Positions 29,203-38,709 of a DNA stretch of 64,000 nt are shown here, piece after piece. Position 1 is the stretch's first letter; every line of letters begins with the position of its first letter. The stretch covers positions 1-64,000 of the forward strand of contig PQAM01000014.1 of NCBI GenBank assembly GCA_003104975.1, read 5' to 3'. This DNA is from Candidatus Methylomirabilota bacterium (GTDB taxonomy: Bacteria; Methylomirabilota; Methylomirabilia; Methylomirabilales; Methylomirabilaceae). The notes under the pieces are model-generated. The model was not told the DNA's origin, searched no databases, and saw nothing but the letters and a program-made list of their open reading frames with translations. A program made the translations under genes and the position numbers.

Positions 29203-29237
29203 GTGGTAGGCTTGTGGTATGACCATCAGGAGATGAT

Positions 29238-29495
29238 ATGGGCAAAACAGTCAAGATCGCCATTAGCCTTCCTGCGGATCTGCTTGAGGCTTTAGAAAAG
29301 GAGCGTCAGGCCAGAAATGAGAGCCGGAGTCAGTTCTTTCGTGAGGCCGTAGAGCATCTTCTTCGTCAGAAGCGCCTTCAGGAGACCGTAAAGCAGTATG
29401 TGCAGGGTTACCTGGCTGAGCCTGAAAGCGATGAGGAAGTCGCATCCGTACAGCAGGCCAGTATGGGTGCACTCCGTCTGGAAGACTGGTCTTGA
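29238..29495 (+). CDS. ribbon-helix-helix (CopG-type) antitoxin, MazE-like
   Basis: An 85-residue protein whose N terminus is an RHH DNA-binding domain (VKIAISLPADLLEALEKERQ, SRSQFFREAVEHLLR). An acidic C-terminal tail (AEPESDEEVASVQQ) likely masks the toxin. ATG 29238 follows AGGAGAT. Its TGA overlaps the TTG start of the MazF gene. Confidence 0.9.
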   Translation: MGKTVKIAISLPADLLEALEKERQARNESRSQFFREAVEHLLRQKRLQETVKQYVQGYLAEPESDEEVASVQQASMGALRLEDWS

Positions 29496-29809
29496 GACGC
29501 GGTGAGATCTGGTGGGCGGAACTGCCTGCTCCAGCTGGTACTCGACCGGTGGTTCTCTTGTCCCGCGATGAGGCGTATCCGGTCCGCAGGCTGGTGACCG
29601 TGGCACCGGTAACTACCCGTGTCCGCCGCATCGCATCGGAAGTTCCCTTGGGTCGTGAGGACGGTCTGCCCCGGTCGTGCGTGGTGAACCTCGATACGAT
29701 TATTACTATCGCCAAGGACAGCCTTCGAGGGCACGTCGCCAACCTCAGCCAATCGAAACTCAGAGCTGTTGAGGAAGCTCTTCACTTTGCCCTCGGGCTG
29801 GAATGGTAA
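29492..29809 (+). CDS. mazF: MazF/PemK-family endoribonuclease toxin
   Basis: A 105-residue mRNA interferase with family motifs RRGEIWWAELP, GTRPVVLLSRDEA and VNLDTI. The start is TTG 29492, overlapping the antitoxin stop by 4 bases, so translation is coupled. The usual conserved Arg and Thr/Ser catalytic positions (RPVVLLS, VTVAPVTT) appear intact. Confidence 0.93.
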   Translation: MRRGEIWWAELPAPAGTRPVVLLSRDEAYPVRRLVTVAPVTTRVRRIASEVPLGREDGLPRSCVVNLDTIITIAKDSLRGHVANLSQSKLRAVEEALHFALGLEW

Positions 29810-29913
29810 GGGGAATAAGGAGAGGATTTCTCCTTTACAACGGGATGACCGTTGTGGTACGAGAAGAATCTCGGAACGGTGAAGCGGCTTGTGCGGCACA
29901 CAGGGGAAGCGTG

Positions 29914-31998
29914 ATGAGCGGGATAGAGATCTCCAAAATCCGGAACGTCGCTATCGTAGCCCACGGGGGCGCAGGGAAGACGACACTGACCGAGGCGATG
30001 CTGTTCGACGCCGGGGCGACGTCTCGGCTTGGGCGGGTCGATGACGGAACGACTGTTACCGATTTCGACGAGGATGAGATCAAGCGGAGGATGAGCATTA
30101 GTTCGGCCTTGGCCTTCTGTGAATGGAAGGGGCATAAGCTCAACCTGATTGATACCCCTGGCGCGTCGATCTTCCTGACCGATACCCGGAATTGTCTGAG
30201 GGTGGTCGATGGTGCGGTCGTCGTGGTCAGTGCCGTGTCCGGCGTCAAGGTTCAGACCGAAAAGGTGTGGGCGTGCGCTGAAGCGGAAGGTCTGGCCAGG
30301 ACGATTTACATCAATAAGATGGATCAGGAGCAGGCCGACTTTTTCCGGGTCCTCGAGGATATTCAGAAGAACCTCTGCCGGGTGGCTGTGCCCACCCACA
30401 TTCCGATAGGGGCGCACGCGTCGTTTACGGGCACGATTGATCTGCTGCGGATGAAGGCCCTGACCTTTCAGGACGAGCGGCCGGGTAAATTCTCTGAGGG
30501 GGAGATTGCGCCTGACCTGAGATCAAAGGCGGAACAGCTTCGCGCAGGCATGATGGAGGCGGTTGCGGACAGTGACGACCGGCTGCTGGAGAAGTATCTG
30601 GAAGTCGGCACCCTTTCGGACGAGGAGTTGAAGTCCGGACTCCGGCGGGCGGTCATCGGGGGAAAGCTGGTTCCGGTCCTCTGCGGATCGGCCCTTAAGA
30701 ATATTGGCGTTCCGCCTTTCCTCGATCTGTTGGCGGACCTCTTTCCATCTCCCGCGGATCGTCGGGCTGTTGCGGGAATCGATCCGAGGGGCGGCGAGTC
30801 ATTGATCCGGGAAAGCCCAGCGGATGCTCCCTTGTCCGCCCTGGTATTCAAGACGCTTGTCGATCCGTATGCCGGCAAGATTAACCTGTTGCGCGTCTAC
30901 TCCGGCGTCCTGACCTCAGATTCCGGCGTCTACAACAGTACCAAAGGCTGTAAAGAAAGGATCGGCCCGGTCGTGGTGCTCCGGGGTAAGAATCAGATCC
31001 CGGTTCCGGCTATTGGGGCCGGCGATCTTGGGGCTGTGGTTAAGTTGAAAGAGACCGGTACGGGGGATACGCTTTGTGATGAGCGAAACCCGATCTGTCT
31101 GGAGCCGGCCACCATCCCGAGTCCCATCATTGAATACGCCATCGTACCCAAGACGCGCGGGGACGAGGAAAAAATGAGTTCAGGGCTCCAACGACTACGA
31201 GAAGAGGATCCATCGCTTCACATTCGACGTGATGCCCAGACCAAAGAGATTATGCTGGCCGGGATGGGTAAGGCTCATTTGGAAATCGCGGTCGATCGTC
31301 TGAAGCGGAAGTTCGGACTCGAAATCCAGATGAAGACACCCCGCGTACCGTATAAAGAGACCATTCATGGCCGAACTGACGTTCAAGGAAAGCACAAAAA
31401 ACAGACCGGGGGCCATGGACAATACGGCGATTGTTGGATCAGACTCGAGCCGCTTCCCCGCGGAGCCGGATACGAGTTTGTGAACCAGATTGTCGGGGGC
31501 GCAATCCCCAAACAGTATATTCCCGCGGTCGAGAAGGGGATTGTGGAGGCGATGGATGAGGGGGCCTTGGCCGGCTATCCCGTCGTGGATGTGAAGGTTA
31601 CCCTCTATGACGGTTCGTACCATTCTGTCGACTCCTCGGAAATGGCCTTTAAGATCGCCGGATCATTGGCGTTCAAAAAAGGGGTCTTGCAGGCGAATCC
31701 GACGCTTCTTGAGCCGATGATGACCGTCGAGGTCATCGTTCCCGATGAGTGCATGGGGGATGTCATCGGCGATCTGAACAGTAAACGGGGACGTGTGATG
31801 GGTGTAGAGGCGAAGGGTAAGATGCAGACGATCAGGGCTCAGGTGCCGCTGGCTGAAATCCTGGAATATGCGACGCAGCTTAAGGCTATTACCGGCGATC
31901 GCGGCGACTACACGGTAGAGTTCTCCCACTACGACGAGGTGCCCCCCCATCTGAAGGAGCGCGTGATTGCCGAGCTGAAAAAGGCCAAGGGCGAGTAG
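29914..31998 (+). CDS. elongation factor G-like translational GTPase (FusA2-type)
   Basis: A 694-residue protein with full EF-G architecture: G domain (AHGGAGKTT at 17-25, DTPG, NKMD), domain II, and domains III-V. It is not the canonical factor: G1 lacks the usual AHIDAGKTT, and the switch I RGITI motif is replaced by KRRMSIS. Canonical fusA normally sits before tuf, which here would lie just left of the window. ATG 29914 has GGGGAAG upstream. Paralogues of this type are of uncertain function; ribosome translocase activity should not be assumed. It stands alone between the toxin-antitoxin block and rimP. Confidence 0.92.
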   Translation: MSGIEISKIRNVAIVAHGGAGKTTLTEAMLFDAGATSRLGRVDDGTTVTDFDEDEIKRRMSISSALAFCEWKGHKLNLIDTPGASIFLTDTRNCLRVVDGAVVVVSAVSGVKVQTEKVWACAEAEGLARTIYINKMDQEQADFFRVLEDIQKNLCRVAVPTHIPIGAHASFTGTIDLLRMKALTFQDERPGKFSEGEIAPDLRSKAEQLRAGMMEAVADSDDRLLEKYLEVGTLSDEELKSGLRRAVIGGKLVPVLCGSALKNIGVPPFLDLLADLFPSPADRRAVAGIDPRGGESLIRESPADAPLSALVFKTLVDPYAGKINLLRVYSGVLTSDSGVYNSTKGCKERIGPVVVLRGKNQIPVPAIGAGDLGAVVKLKETGTGDTLCDERNPICLEPATIPSPIIEYAIVPKTRGDEEKMSSGLQRLREEDPSLHIRRDAQTKEIMLAGMGKAHLEIAVDRLKRKFGLEIQMKTPRVPYKETIHGRTDVQGKHKKQTGGHGQYGDCWIRLEPLPRGAGYEFVNQIVGGAIPKQYIPAVEKGIVEAMDEGALAGYPVVDVKVTLYDGSYHSVDSSEMAFKIAGSLAFKKGVLQANPTLLEPMMTVEVIVPDECMGDVIGDLNSKRGRVMGVEAKGKMQTIRAQVPLAEILEYATQLKAITGDRGDYTVEFSHYDEVPPHLKERVIAELKKAKGE

Positions 31999-32122
31999 AC
32001 CCCCGCCCGCACGCCGTTCCTTGACCCCCTTGATTTGCCCTGTACAACCTCATAGAAGCATGCTATTTTACATTAGGTGGGCCAATGATGCCCGCTCTTT
32101 GTTTTATAAGGGGTGGTAATGT

Positions 32123-32584
32123 ATGGCTGGGGAGGTGATCGAGCGCGTCAGGTCGATTGCCCTTCCGCTCTTCACGGAATTAGGGCTCGAGTTGGTAGAT
32201 ATCGAGTTCCGTCGAGAGATAGGCGGCTGGGTGCTCCGCCTCTATCTCGATAAGAGTGGCGGGGTGACCCTGGGGGATTGCCAGCGAGTAAGCGAAGAGC
32301 TGAGCGATCTTCTGGATGTCGAGAACCTGATCAACCATCCGTACACGCTCGAGGTGTCTTCACCTGGTGTGAACCGGCCACTGCGCCGGGAGGCGGACTT
32401 TCTTCGTTTTGTCGGCCAACGGGCGAGGATCGGCACGTCGCAGGCCATTGAGGGCCAACGGCGGTTTCTCGGCGTGCTGAAGGGGTACGAGGACGGAACG
32501 GTATCGCTGGAACGGGAGAATGGGACGGTTGTGTCCATTCCCCATGCGCTGATTGTGAAGGCTCGTTTGGATCCAATCCTTTGA
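32123..32584 (+). CDS. rimP: ribosome maturation factor RimP
   Basis: Needed for 30S maturation. The 153-residue product has the N-terminal domain with ELGLELVDIEFRRE and VLRLYLDK, the VSSPGVNRPLR motif and a C-terminal SH3-like domain. It is the first gene of the nusA-infB operon. The 124-bp upstream region contains TGCTATTTTACAT, a possible extended -10, but no convincing -35. Confidence 0.96.
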   Translation: MAGEVIERVRSIALPLFTELGLELVDIEFRREIGGWVLRLYLDKSGGVTLGDCQRVSEELSDLLDVENLINHPYTLEVSSPGVNRPLRREADFLRFVGQRARIGTSQAIEGQRRFLGVLKGYEDGTVSLERENGTVVSIPHALIVKARLDPIL

Positions 32585-32594
32585 AGACAGGGGT

Positions 32595-32682
32595 CAGAGG
32601 ATAGGGGTTGGGGGTTAGAGAAAGAAACGCAATAGGTTCTTTTGGATCCCCAGCCCCCAACACCCAGCCCCTATACCCTGGT
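32595..32682 (+). repeat. intergenic inverted repeat, GGGGTTGGGGG/CCCCCAACACCC type
   Basis: In the rimP-nusA spacer ATAGGGGTTGGGGGTT pairs imperfectly with CCCCCAACACCCAGCCCCTAT about 40 bases downstream. Similar C-rich words occur in the rpsQ-rplN spacer. It may fold in the transcript; no T-run follows, so termination is unlikely. Confidence 0.6.
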
Positions 32683-32690
32683 ATTAAAAA

Positions 32691-33989
32691 ATGGGCATCG
32701 ATTTACTGCAGGTCATAGAACAGGTCGGGCGAGAGAAAGAGATCGACTCGGCGGTGCTGATCGAGGCGGTCAGCGCGGCGATCCTTTCAGCATCCCGCAA
32801 GACGCTGGGGACGGCCCTCGACCTGCGCGTAGAGTTCGACCGACAGGCGCGTTGCTTCAAGCTGTACGCAGTGCGGAAGGTCGTCGAGCAGGTTATGAAC
32901 CCCCACGTCGAGACCTCCGTTGAAGAGGCTCAACGACTTCATCCCGGGGCCCAACCTGGCGACGAGGTCAAGTTCGAGGTGCAGGCGAAAGAGTTCGGCC
33001 GGATTGCCGCCCAGACCGCAAAGCAGGTGATCATTCAGCGAGTCAAAGAGGCTGAGCGGGAGAGCGTCTTTCAGGCCTTTCGGGCCAGGGTGGGTGAATT
33101 GGTGGGCGGTGTCGTACAGCGGGTGGCCAAGGGTAACGTCATCGTCAATCTCGGGAAGGCTGAGGCCGTTCTCCCGCCAAGAGAACAACTTCCCCGTGAG
33201 GATTACAGAGTTGGCGATCGGATTCGAGCGTACGTGCTGGATGTGAAGAAACTCCCCCGTGGATCACAGGTCGTGCTCTCGCGAACGCATCCCGGGCTGT
33301 TGGCCAAGCTGCTCGAGATCGAAGTTCCGGAGATCTACGAAGGGATTGTCGAGATCAAGGCAGTTGCCCGAGATGCGGGCGAACGAGCCAAGGTAGCGGT
33401 CGCCTCGCGAGACAGCAATGTCGATCCGGTAGGCGCCTGTGTGGGCTATCGTGGGAGTCGGATTCAGGCCATCGTCAGGGAGCTGATGGGCGAGAAGGTC
33501 GATGTCATTACCTGGAAAGACGATCCGGCGTCCTTTGTCCGAAGTGCGCTTGCGCCGGCCGAGATTGAGAGTGTCGAGGTTGTCGAGGCGACCCATACGC
33601 TTCATGTGTTAGTGGCCGACGGCCAGCTCTCCCTCGCTATCGGCAAAAGGGGACAGAATGCCCGGTTGGCGGCGAAGCTGCTGGGATGGAAGGTCGATGT
33701 CAAGGGTCGAGGGGAGGTTCAGAGGGCACCTGAGGAGCCGATTCAGCCGGCGATCGAGGGTCAGGTGCCGGCGGCGGAGCGTTCGACCGAGGAGATCCCG
33801 CAGTTGGCGAAAGTGCTGGGTGTAGGAGAGAAGTTGGCCGATCGCTTGATTGAGGCCGGGCTGGACAGTTGTCAGAAACTGGCCCATGCCTCGGACGACG
33901 CCCTGGTCCAGGTGGAGGGGATTGGGCCAAAGACGGCCCAGAAATTGATTGAGGCTGCGAAGGCGGCCCTCGCCTCTGGAGATGAGTAG
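32691..33989 (+). CDS. nusA: transcription termination/antitermination factor NusA
   Basis: RNA polymerase-binding elongation factor of 432 residues. It has the N-terminal RNAP-binding domain (1-125), the S1 domain (about 135-200, GGVVQRVAKGNVIVNLG), tandem KH domains (about 230-350; DPVGACVGYRGSRIQAI, LAIGKRGQNARLAAKL) and a C-terminal helix-hairpin-helix (about 370-430, LVQVEGIGPKTAQKL). The ATG follows the spacer repeat; ylxR starts directly after the stop. Confidence 0.97.
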   Translation: MGIDLLQVIEQVGREKEIDSAVLIEAVSAAILSASRKTLGTALDLRVEFDRQARCFKLYAVRKVVEQVMNPHVETSVEEAQRLHPGAQPGDEVKFEVQAKEFGRIAAQTAKQVIIQRVKEAERESVFQAFRARVGELVGGVVQRVAKGNVIVNLGKAEAVLPPREQLPREDYRVGDRIRAYVLDVKKLPRGSQVVLSRTHPGLLAKLLEIEVPEIYEGIVEIKAVARDAGERAKVAVASRDSNVDPVGACVGYRGSRIQAIVRELMGEKVDVITWKDDPASFVRSALAPAEIESVEVVEATHTLHVLVADGQLSLAIGKRGQNARLAAKLLGWKVDVKGRGEVQRAPEEPIQPAIEGQVPAAERSTEEIPQLAKVLGVGEKLADRLIEAGLDSCQKLAHASDDALVQVEGIGPKTAQKLIEAAKAALASGDE

Positions 33990-34631
33990 ATGGGGGCCGA
34001 GCCTTTCCGTTCGTGTGTCGCCTGTCGCACCAGCCGACCGAAACGAGAGCTCATTCGTCTGTATCCTGCAGGGGATGGAAGACTCAATGTGGATCTTGGC
34101 GGCGGATCGGGACGTGGGGCCTATGTCTGTCCGCGTCGTCCCTGCCTGGAACAGGCGGTGAAGAGGGGTGAGTTTGCCCGCTGCCTCAAGACAGCGGTGG
34201 CGCCACTGACTGTCGAGACCCTGGAGGGGTTGATTCGAGAGGGTGTGGCTCGTAAGGTGACGGCGCTCCTGGGCCTTGCGCGGCGGGCGGGTAAGATCGC
34301 CTCAGGCGCAGAAGCGGTAGATTCGGCCGTCAAGCGTCATTCGGCCAGATTGATCTTGGCTGCGACAGACGCATCGGCGAACTCGATCGCGAAGGTAAGA
34401 CATGTGGCCGCACAGGTCGGCGTGGTATGGATGCAGGCCATGGGGAAGACGGAATTGGGGGCCGCTGTGGGAGGCGCCCCTCGAGCCTGCATTGCGGTAA
34501 TGGACCCGCACTTTGCGGGGGCGCTGATGTCGGTGCTGAACAACATACCGGCAGCAGCGAAGACGAGAGAGGCCGCGTGGTCAGATCGACAAGTTGAGGA
34601 GACCGCGGGGCCTCGGAAGGCGCGGGGGTAA
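33990..34631 (+). CDS. YlxR (DUF448) - L7Ae-like fusion protein
   Basis: A 213-residue RNA-binding protein. The N-terminal YlxR domain (about 1-85) has FRSCVACRTSRPKRELIRL and GRGAYVCPRRPCLEQA. The C-terminal domain (about 88-185) resembles the L7Ae/YlxQ fold (LLGLARRAGKIASGAEAV, LILAATDASANS). In many bacteria these are two adjacent genes between nusA and infB; here they form one reading frame. The ATG immediately follows the nusA stop. Function is probably RNA or ribosome associated. Confidence 0.88.
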   Translation: MGAEPFRSCVACRTSRPKRELIRLYPAGDGRLNVDLGGGSGRGAYVCPRRPCLEQAVKRGEFARCLKTAVAPLTVETLEGLIREGVARKVTALLGLARRAGKIASGAEAVDSAVKRHSARLILAATDASANSIAKVRHVAAQVGVVWMQAMGKTELGAAVGGAPRACIAVMDPHFAGALMSVLNNIPAAAKTREAAWSDRQVEETAGPRKARG

Positions 34632-34637
34632 TCCGAC

Positions 34638-37040
34638 GTGGGAATGATAAGGGCGTACGATCTGGCGAAAGCGCTTGGGATATCAAGTAAAGAGCTGCTT
34701 GAGCGGCTTGAGCAGTCCGGCCTGCACCTCAAGAGTCACAGCAGTAACGTCGACGAGGATCAGGTGAGATCGCTCCTGGATGTTGCTGCGCGCGAGAAGA
34801 AAGGTCGGCCGAAGCCCAAATCACACGAGGTGCCCGCATCGACCCGCGTGACGCCGGTAGAACGTAAACGTCCCAGGACGGGAAAGGCTGAAGCGCCGGC
34901 GCCGGTTCCCGAGACACCAACGCCCAGACCCGCTCGACCCAAGTCCGTCGAAGCGAAGACGGTGTCCGAGGCCACGCCCCTGTCTGAACGAATCACACCG
35001 GCCGAACGAGCAAGCCCGGTTGGGCAGAAGGGGCCGCACCGACCGAAGGCCGAAGCTCCCCAGCAGCCGTCTCAGGCAACAGCCGTCATGAAGCCGCCGC
35101 CCTCGGTCCCGACAGAGCCTGTTCGCCAGGCTGCGGCTCCGGCCCCGCGCGTCAAGGAGGCGCCGTCCAGGGCCGCAGGTCCACCTGCGCCTGGTGCCGT
35201 ACCCGGGCAGAGGGCGACCGTGATACCGGCGGCGCCGGAGCCGCAGGTACAGGCCGAGCAGGTTCAGCGCGAGTCCCCGGTCCCGACACGTCCGATCGTG
35301 AAGATGGCGGAGACCATCACCGTCAAGGAGCTGGCCGACGGCATCGCGATGAGCCCCAGCGAGATCATCAAGCAATTGATCAAGATGGGGATTATGACCA
35401 CGATCAACCAGCCGCTGGACGTGGAGATCGTCAAGCGCGCCGCCGACCGGATCGGGTTCTCAGTAGAAGTCATGCCGCTGGAGGAGGCGGCAACCGGGGC
35501 GGAGGAGCGCGAGGACCCTTCGCTGCTGTTGCCCAGGTCGCCGGTGGTGACGATCATGGGCCATGTCGATCACGGCAAGACCTCGCTGCTGGATGCGATT
35601 CGGCAGACCAATGTCATCGCCTCGGAGGCCGGGGGGATTACTCAGCACATCGGCGCCTATCAGGTCGATCTGCCGGGCGGGAAGATCACGTTTCTGGATA
35701 CGCCGGGCCACGAGGCGTTCACCGCCATGCGGGCGCGTGGAGCGCAGGCAACCGATATTGTCGTCCTGGTCGTCGCGGCGGATGATGGGGTCATGCCTCA
35801 GACGCTGGAGGCGATCAGCCACGCGAAGGATGCGGGCGTCCCGATCCTGGTCGCGGTCAACAAGATCGACAAGCCGGGGGCGGATCCGAACCGTGTCATG
35901 CAACAGTTGGCGGAACAGGGTCTGGTTCCGGAAGAGTGGGGAGGTCAGACAATCTTTGTGGAGGTCTCGGCCAAGAAAAAGATCGGCATCGACCACCTAC
36001 TCGAGATGCTCTTGCTGTTGGCCGAGATTCAAGAGTTGAAGGCGAACCCGCACAAGGCGGCGAAAGGTGTCATCATCGAGGCCGAGCTGGATCGTGGTCG
36101 GGGTCCGGTGGCGACCGTGTTGGTGCAGCAGGGTACGCTGAAGGTGGGGGACGTCCTGGTCGCCGGACTGCACTCCGGTCGGGTACGGGCCATGAACAAC
36201 GATAAGGGCAAGAGGGTCCAGACGGCCGGACCTGCGACCCCGGTTGAGGTACTGGGCCTTTCGGGCGTCCCCATGGCCGGTGATACGTTTGTTGTTGTGT
36301 CCGATGAACGAAAAGGGCGACAGATCGCCCTCAGCCGACAGCAGAAACATCGCGAGGAGACGATCCTTACGAAGCATCATGTGACCCTGGAGGATCTGCA
36401 CCGTCGCATCCAGGAGGGCGAGGTTAAAGAGCTTCGGATGATCATCAAGGGGGACGTTCAGGGCTCCATCGGGCCGTTTCGTGAATCGTTGGGACGGATC
36501 GGCAGCGATGCGGTTCGATTGAAGGTCATCCATGCGTCGGTCGGCGCCATCACCGAGACCGATGTGATGCTGGCGTCGGCCTCGAATGCGATCATCGTCG
36601 GATTCCACGTGCGTCCGGAACCGAAGGCCCAGAAGCTGGCCGAACAGGAGGGCGTAGAGATCCGGCTGTATACCGTCATCTATAACGCGATCAACGAGAT
36701 CCGGCAGGCGATGGAGGGTCTGCTGGAGCCGACGTATGTCGAGCGCCCCATCGGTCGTGTGGAGGTGCGTCAGGTCTTTGCGGTCCCGAAGGTAGGGACC
36801 ATCGCCGGCTCGATGGTTGTGGAAGGGAAGGTCTGTCGGGACAGTCAGATTCGTCTTATCCGGGACGGCAAGGTCGTTCACAAGGGGCGGGTCGGATCGC
36901 TTCGTCGGTTCAAAGAGGATGTTCGTGAGGTGCAAAACGGATTTGAATGTGGCGTCGGTCTGGTGAACTTTAACGACGTCAAGGTTGGTGATGTCCTGGA
37001 CGTGTTCGAACTGGAATCGATCGCTCAAAAACTGTCATAG
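34638..37040 (+). CDS. infB: translation initiation factor IF-2
   Basis: GTPase that recruits fMet-tRNA and joins subunits. The 800-residue product has an N-terminal IF2_N domain ([16 protein letters not shown]), a long Pro/Ala-rich linker (about 55-215), and a second IF2_N ([20 protein letters not shown]). The G domain from about 305 has [20 protein letters not shown] and NKID, followed by domains II-IV. GTG 34638 or ATG 34644 can start it; the choice changes two residues. Confidence 0.97.
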   Translation: MGMIRAYDLAKALGISSKELLERLEQSGLHLKSHSSNVDEDQVRSLLDVAAREKKGRPKPKSHEVPASTRVTPVERKRPRTGKAEAPAPVPETPTPRPARPKSVEAKTVSEATPLSERITPAERASPVGQKGPHRPKAEAPQQPSQATAVMKPPPSVPTEPVRQAAAPAPRVKEAPSRAAGPPAPGAVPGQRATVIPAAPEPQVQAEQVQRESPVPTRPIVKMAETITVKELADGIAMSPSEIIKQLIKMGIMTTINQPLDVEIVKRAADRIGFSVEVMPLEEAATGAEEREDPSLLLPRSPVVTIMGHVDHGKTSLLDAIRQTNVIASEAGGITQHIGAYQVDLPGGKITFLDTPGHEAFTAMRARGAQATDIVVLVVAADDGVMPQTLEAISHAKDAGVPILVAVNKIDKPGADPNRVMQQLAEQGLVPEEWGGQTIFVEVSAKKKIGIDHLLEMLLLLAEIQELKANPHKAAKGVIIEAELDRGRGPVATVLVQQGTLKVGDVLVAGLHSGRVRAMNNDKGKRVQTAGPATPVEVLGLSGVPMAGDTFVVVSDERKGRQIALSRQQKHREETILTKHHVTLEDLHRRIQEGEVKELRMIIKGDVQGSIGPFRESLGRIGSDAVRLKVIHASVGAITETDVMLASASNAIIVGFHVRPEPKAQKLAEQEGVEIRLYTVIYNAINEIRQAMEGLLEPTYVERPIGRVEVRQVFAVPKVGTIAGSMVVEGKVCRDSQIRLIRDGKVVHKGRVGSLRRFKEDVREVQNGFECGVGLVNFNDVKVGDVLDVFELESIAQKLS

Positions 37041-37045
37041 TGTCC

Positions 37046-37080
37046 ACACTCAACACTGACCACTGAACACTCAACACTGC
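37046..37080 (+). repeat. intergenic CACTCAACACTGA repeat
   Basis: The infB-ylxP spacer consists of tandem degenerate words (CACTCAACACTGACCACTGAACACTCAACACT). Its reverse-complement words (GTGTTCAGTG) appear in the next spacer at 37389. A hairpin-type low-complexity spacer without coding signal. Confidence 0.6.
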
Positions 37081-37088
37081 TTTATCGT

Positions 37089-37376
37089 ATGACCGTTGGA
37101 ACGTGCCGCGTCGAGTTATATCTGGCCGGTAATAACTCCCTGAAGGGTAAGCGACGGGTTATCAAGAGCATGAAGGATCGTATCCGGGGCCGCTTCAACG
37201 TCTCGGTTGCCGAGGTCGATCGTCTCGACGAATGGCAACGCGCGACGCTGGGAATCGCCTGCATCAGCAATAGTTCCCGATTGGTGGACGAGACCCTGAC
37301 CAAGGTAGTGAACCTTATCGAAACCGACGCCGAGGCCTTGATTCTCGATTATGAGATCGAGCTGATGGCCCAGTAA
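37089..37376 (+). CDS. ylxP: YlxP-like DUF503 protein
   Basis: A 95-residue DUF503 protein with the family pattern CRVELYLAGNNSLKGKRRVIKS followed by VAEVDRLDEWQRATLGIACIS (read in parts). Homologues sit between infB and rbfA in many bacteria and have been linked to ribosome assembly; the molecular role is unclear. ATG 37089 lies 8 bp after the spacer repeat. Confidence 0.93.
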   Translation: MTVGTCRVELYLAGNNSLKGKRRVIKSMKDRIRGRFNVSVAEVDRLDEWQRATLGIACISNSSRLVDETLTKVVNLIETDAEALILDYEIELMAQ

Positions 37377-37388
37377 CGGCAGTCTTAA

Positions 37389-37440
37389 GTGTTCAGTGTA
37401 TGGTTGGGAGTCACTCAACACTGAACACTCAACACTCCCA
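37389..37440 (+). repeat. intergenic inverted repeat, GTGTTCAGTG/CACTGAACAC
   Basis: GTGTTCAGTG at the left pairs exactly with CACTGAACAC about 25 bases downstream, followed by further CAACACT words. It lies in the ylxP-rbfA spacer and belongs with the repeat before ylxP. Confidence 0.65.
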
Positions 37441-37459
37441 CGCTTCGGGGGGGACGGGG

Positions 37460-37822
37460 ATGCAAGGTAGACGGGCCGATCGGGTCGGCGCATTGATACA
37501 GGAAGAGCTGAGCCGTCTGATCCTCCAGTCGGTGAAGGATCCGAGGGTTCGGTGTGTGACGGTCACCCGCGTCAGGGTAAGCGATGATCTGGAACACGCC
37601 CGGATCTATGTTGCCTCAATGGGTGGCGACGAGAACCGGCGCCGGGAGGCGCTGGTTGGTCTGAAGTGTGCGGCCGGCTTTCTCCGCGGAGAATTGGGAC
37701 GCCGGTTGTGCCTGCGCTACATCCCGGAGTTACTCTTTTTCCTCGATGATTCGCTGGAGCAAGAGATGCATCTGGCCGAGCTGTTCCGGCAGATCGAGGC
37801 GACAGGGACAAAGGAGCCATAA
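37460..37822 (+). CDS. rbfA: ribosome-binding factor A
   Basis: KH-fold 30S maturation factor. The 120-residue product has RRADRVGALIQEELSRLIL, the DPRV motif and VSDDLEHARIYV. The frame is open from 37400, inside the repeat; ATG 37460 after GGGGGGGACGGGG gives the normal protein. The PHP gene follows 2 bp after its stop. Confidence 0.96.
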   Translation: MQGRRADRVGALIQEELSRLILQSVKDPRVRCVTVTRVRVSDDLEHARIYVASMGGDENRRREALVGLKCAAGFLRGELGRRLCLRYIPELLFFLDDSLEQEMHLAELFRQIEATGTKEP

Positions 37823-37824
37823 CC

Positions 37825-38697
37825 ATGGCGAGCCGTGTCGATCTGCATCTGCATACTACGGCCTCTGATGGCGCGCTTCGGCCCAACGAGCTGGTGCGGG
37901 CCGCCGACTCCATCGGGATCCGCGTCATCGCGGTCACCGACCACGACAGTGTGAACGGAATCGCCGAGGCGCAAGAGGCTGCCTTAGACCTGGCCCTCGA
38001 GGTGATCCCGGGAATCGAGATCAGCGCAAGTCTGGACCGCGACGATATCCATGTCCTGGGTTATCTGCTGGATCCGAACGAGCCGTCCCTGCAGACGGCT
38101 CTCCGCCGGCTTCGCGAGGACCGACTTGCTCAGGCCCGCGCCATGGTCGAGCGACTGGGCGCGCTCGGCCATCCGCTTGAGTGGGATCGTGTGATGGCCA
38201 TTGCCGACGGGGGATCGGTCGGACGGCCGCACATCGCGAAGGCCCTGGTAGAGCGCGGCGCCGTTGCCACCGTGGATGAGGCATTCTCGCAGTTTCTGCG
38301 GCGGGGGGGTCCGGGCTATGTCGAAGGCCCGACGATCCTCCCGCAAGAGGCAGTCGAGCTCATCAGGGGGGCTCACGGTCTACCCTCTCTGGCGCACCCG
38401 ATCATTGTGGGGGCCAGCGACTACCATCCGGATCTCGAGCGATTGCTCCCGATATTGAAGGAGGCGGGCCTGGAGGGGATTGAGACCTACTATAAAGGGT
38501 ATACCCCGGAGATCACCGCCTCCCTGCTCGCTATTGTCGACCAATATCGATTGATCCCCACTGGTGGGAGCGATTTCCACGGCGGTGGGGTTGTTGCCGA
38601 CGCCGAGTTAGGCGGGGTTGAGGTACCCTGGGAGAGTGTCGAGCGTTTGCGGAGCAGAAGACAGGAATTGGATGCACGGCGGGTGACCGCCAACTAA
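37825..38697 (+). CDS. PHP-domain phosphoesterase (YciV/TrpH-like)
   Basis: A 290-residue PHP protein. The metal-binding motifs are intact: DLHLHTTASDG at the start, VTDHDS, GIEIS, the LAHP motif and SDFHGG near the C terminus. Relatives such as E. coli YciV degrade short RNAs or hydrolyse 3',5'-nucleoside bisphosphates. In many bacteria the gene between rbfA and truB encodes a DHH-type nanoRNase (NrnA); here a PHP enzyme occupies that slot, suggesting an analogous role. The substrate is inferred. Confidence 0.9.
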   Translation: MASRVDLHLHTTASDGALRPNELVRAADSIGIRVIAVTDHDSVNGIAEAQEAALDLALEVIPGIEISASLDRDDIHVLGYLLDPNEPSLQTALRRLREDRLAQARAMVERLGALGHPLEWDRVMAIADGGSVGRPHIAKALVERGAVATVDEAFSQFLRRGGPGYVEGPTILPQEAVELIRGAHGLPSLAHPIIVGASDYHPDLERLLPILKEAGLEGIETYYKGYTPEITASLLAIVDQYRLIPTGGSDFHGGGVVADAELGGVEVPWESVERLRSRRQELDARRVTAN

Positions 38698-38709
38698 TTG
38701 CTGGGGCGT

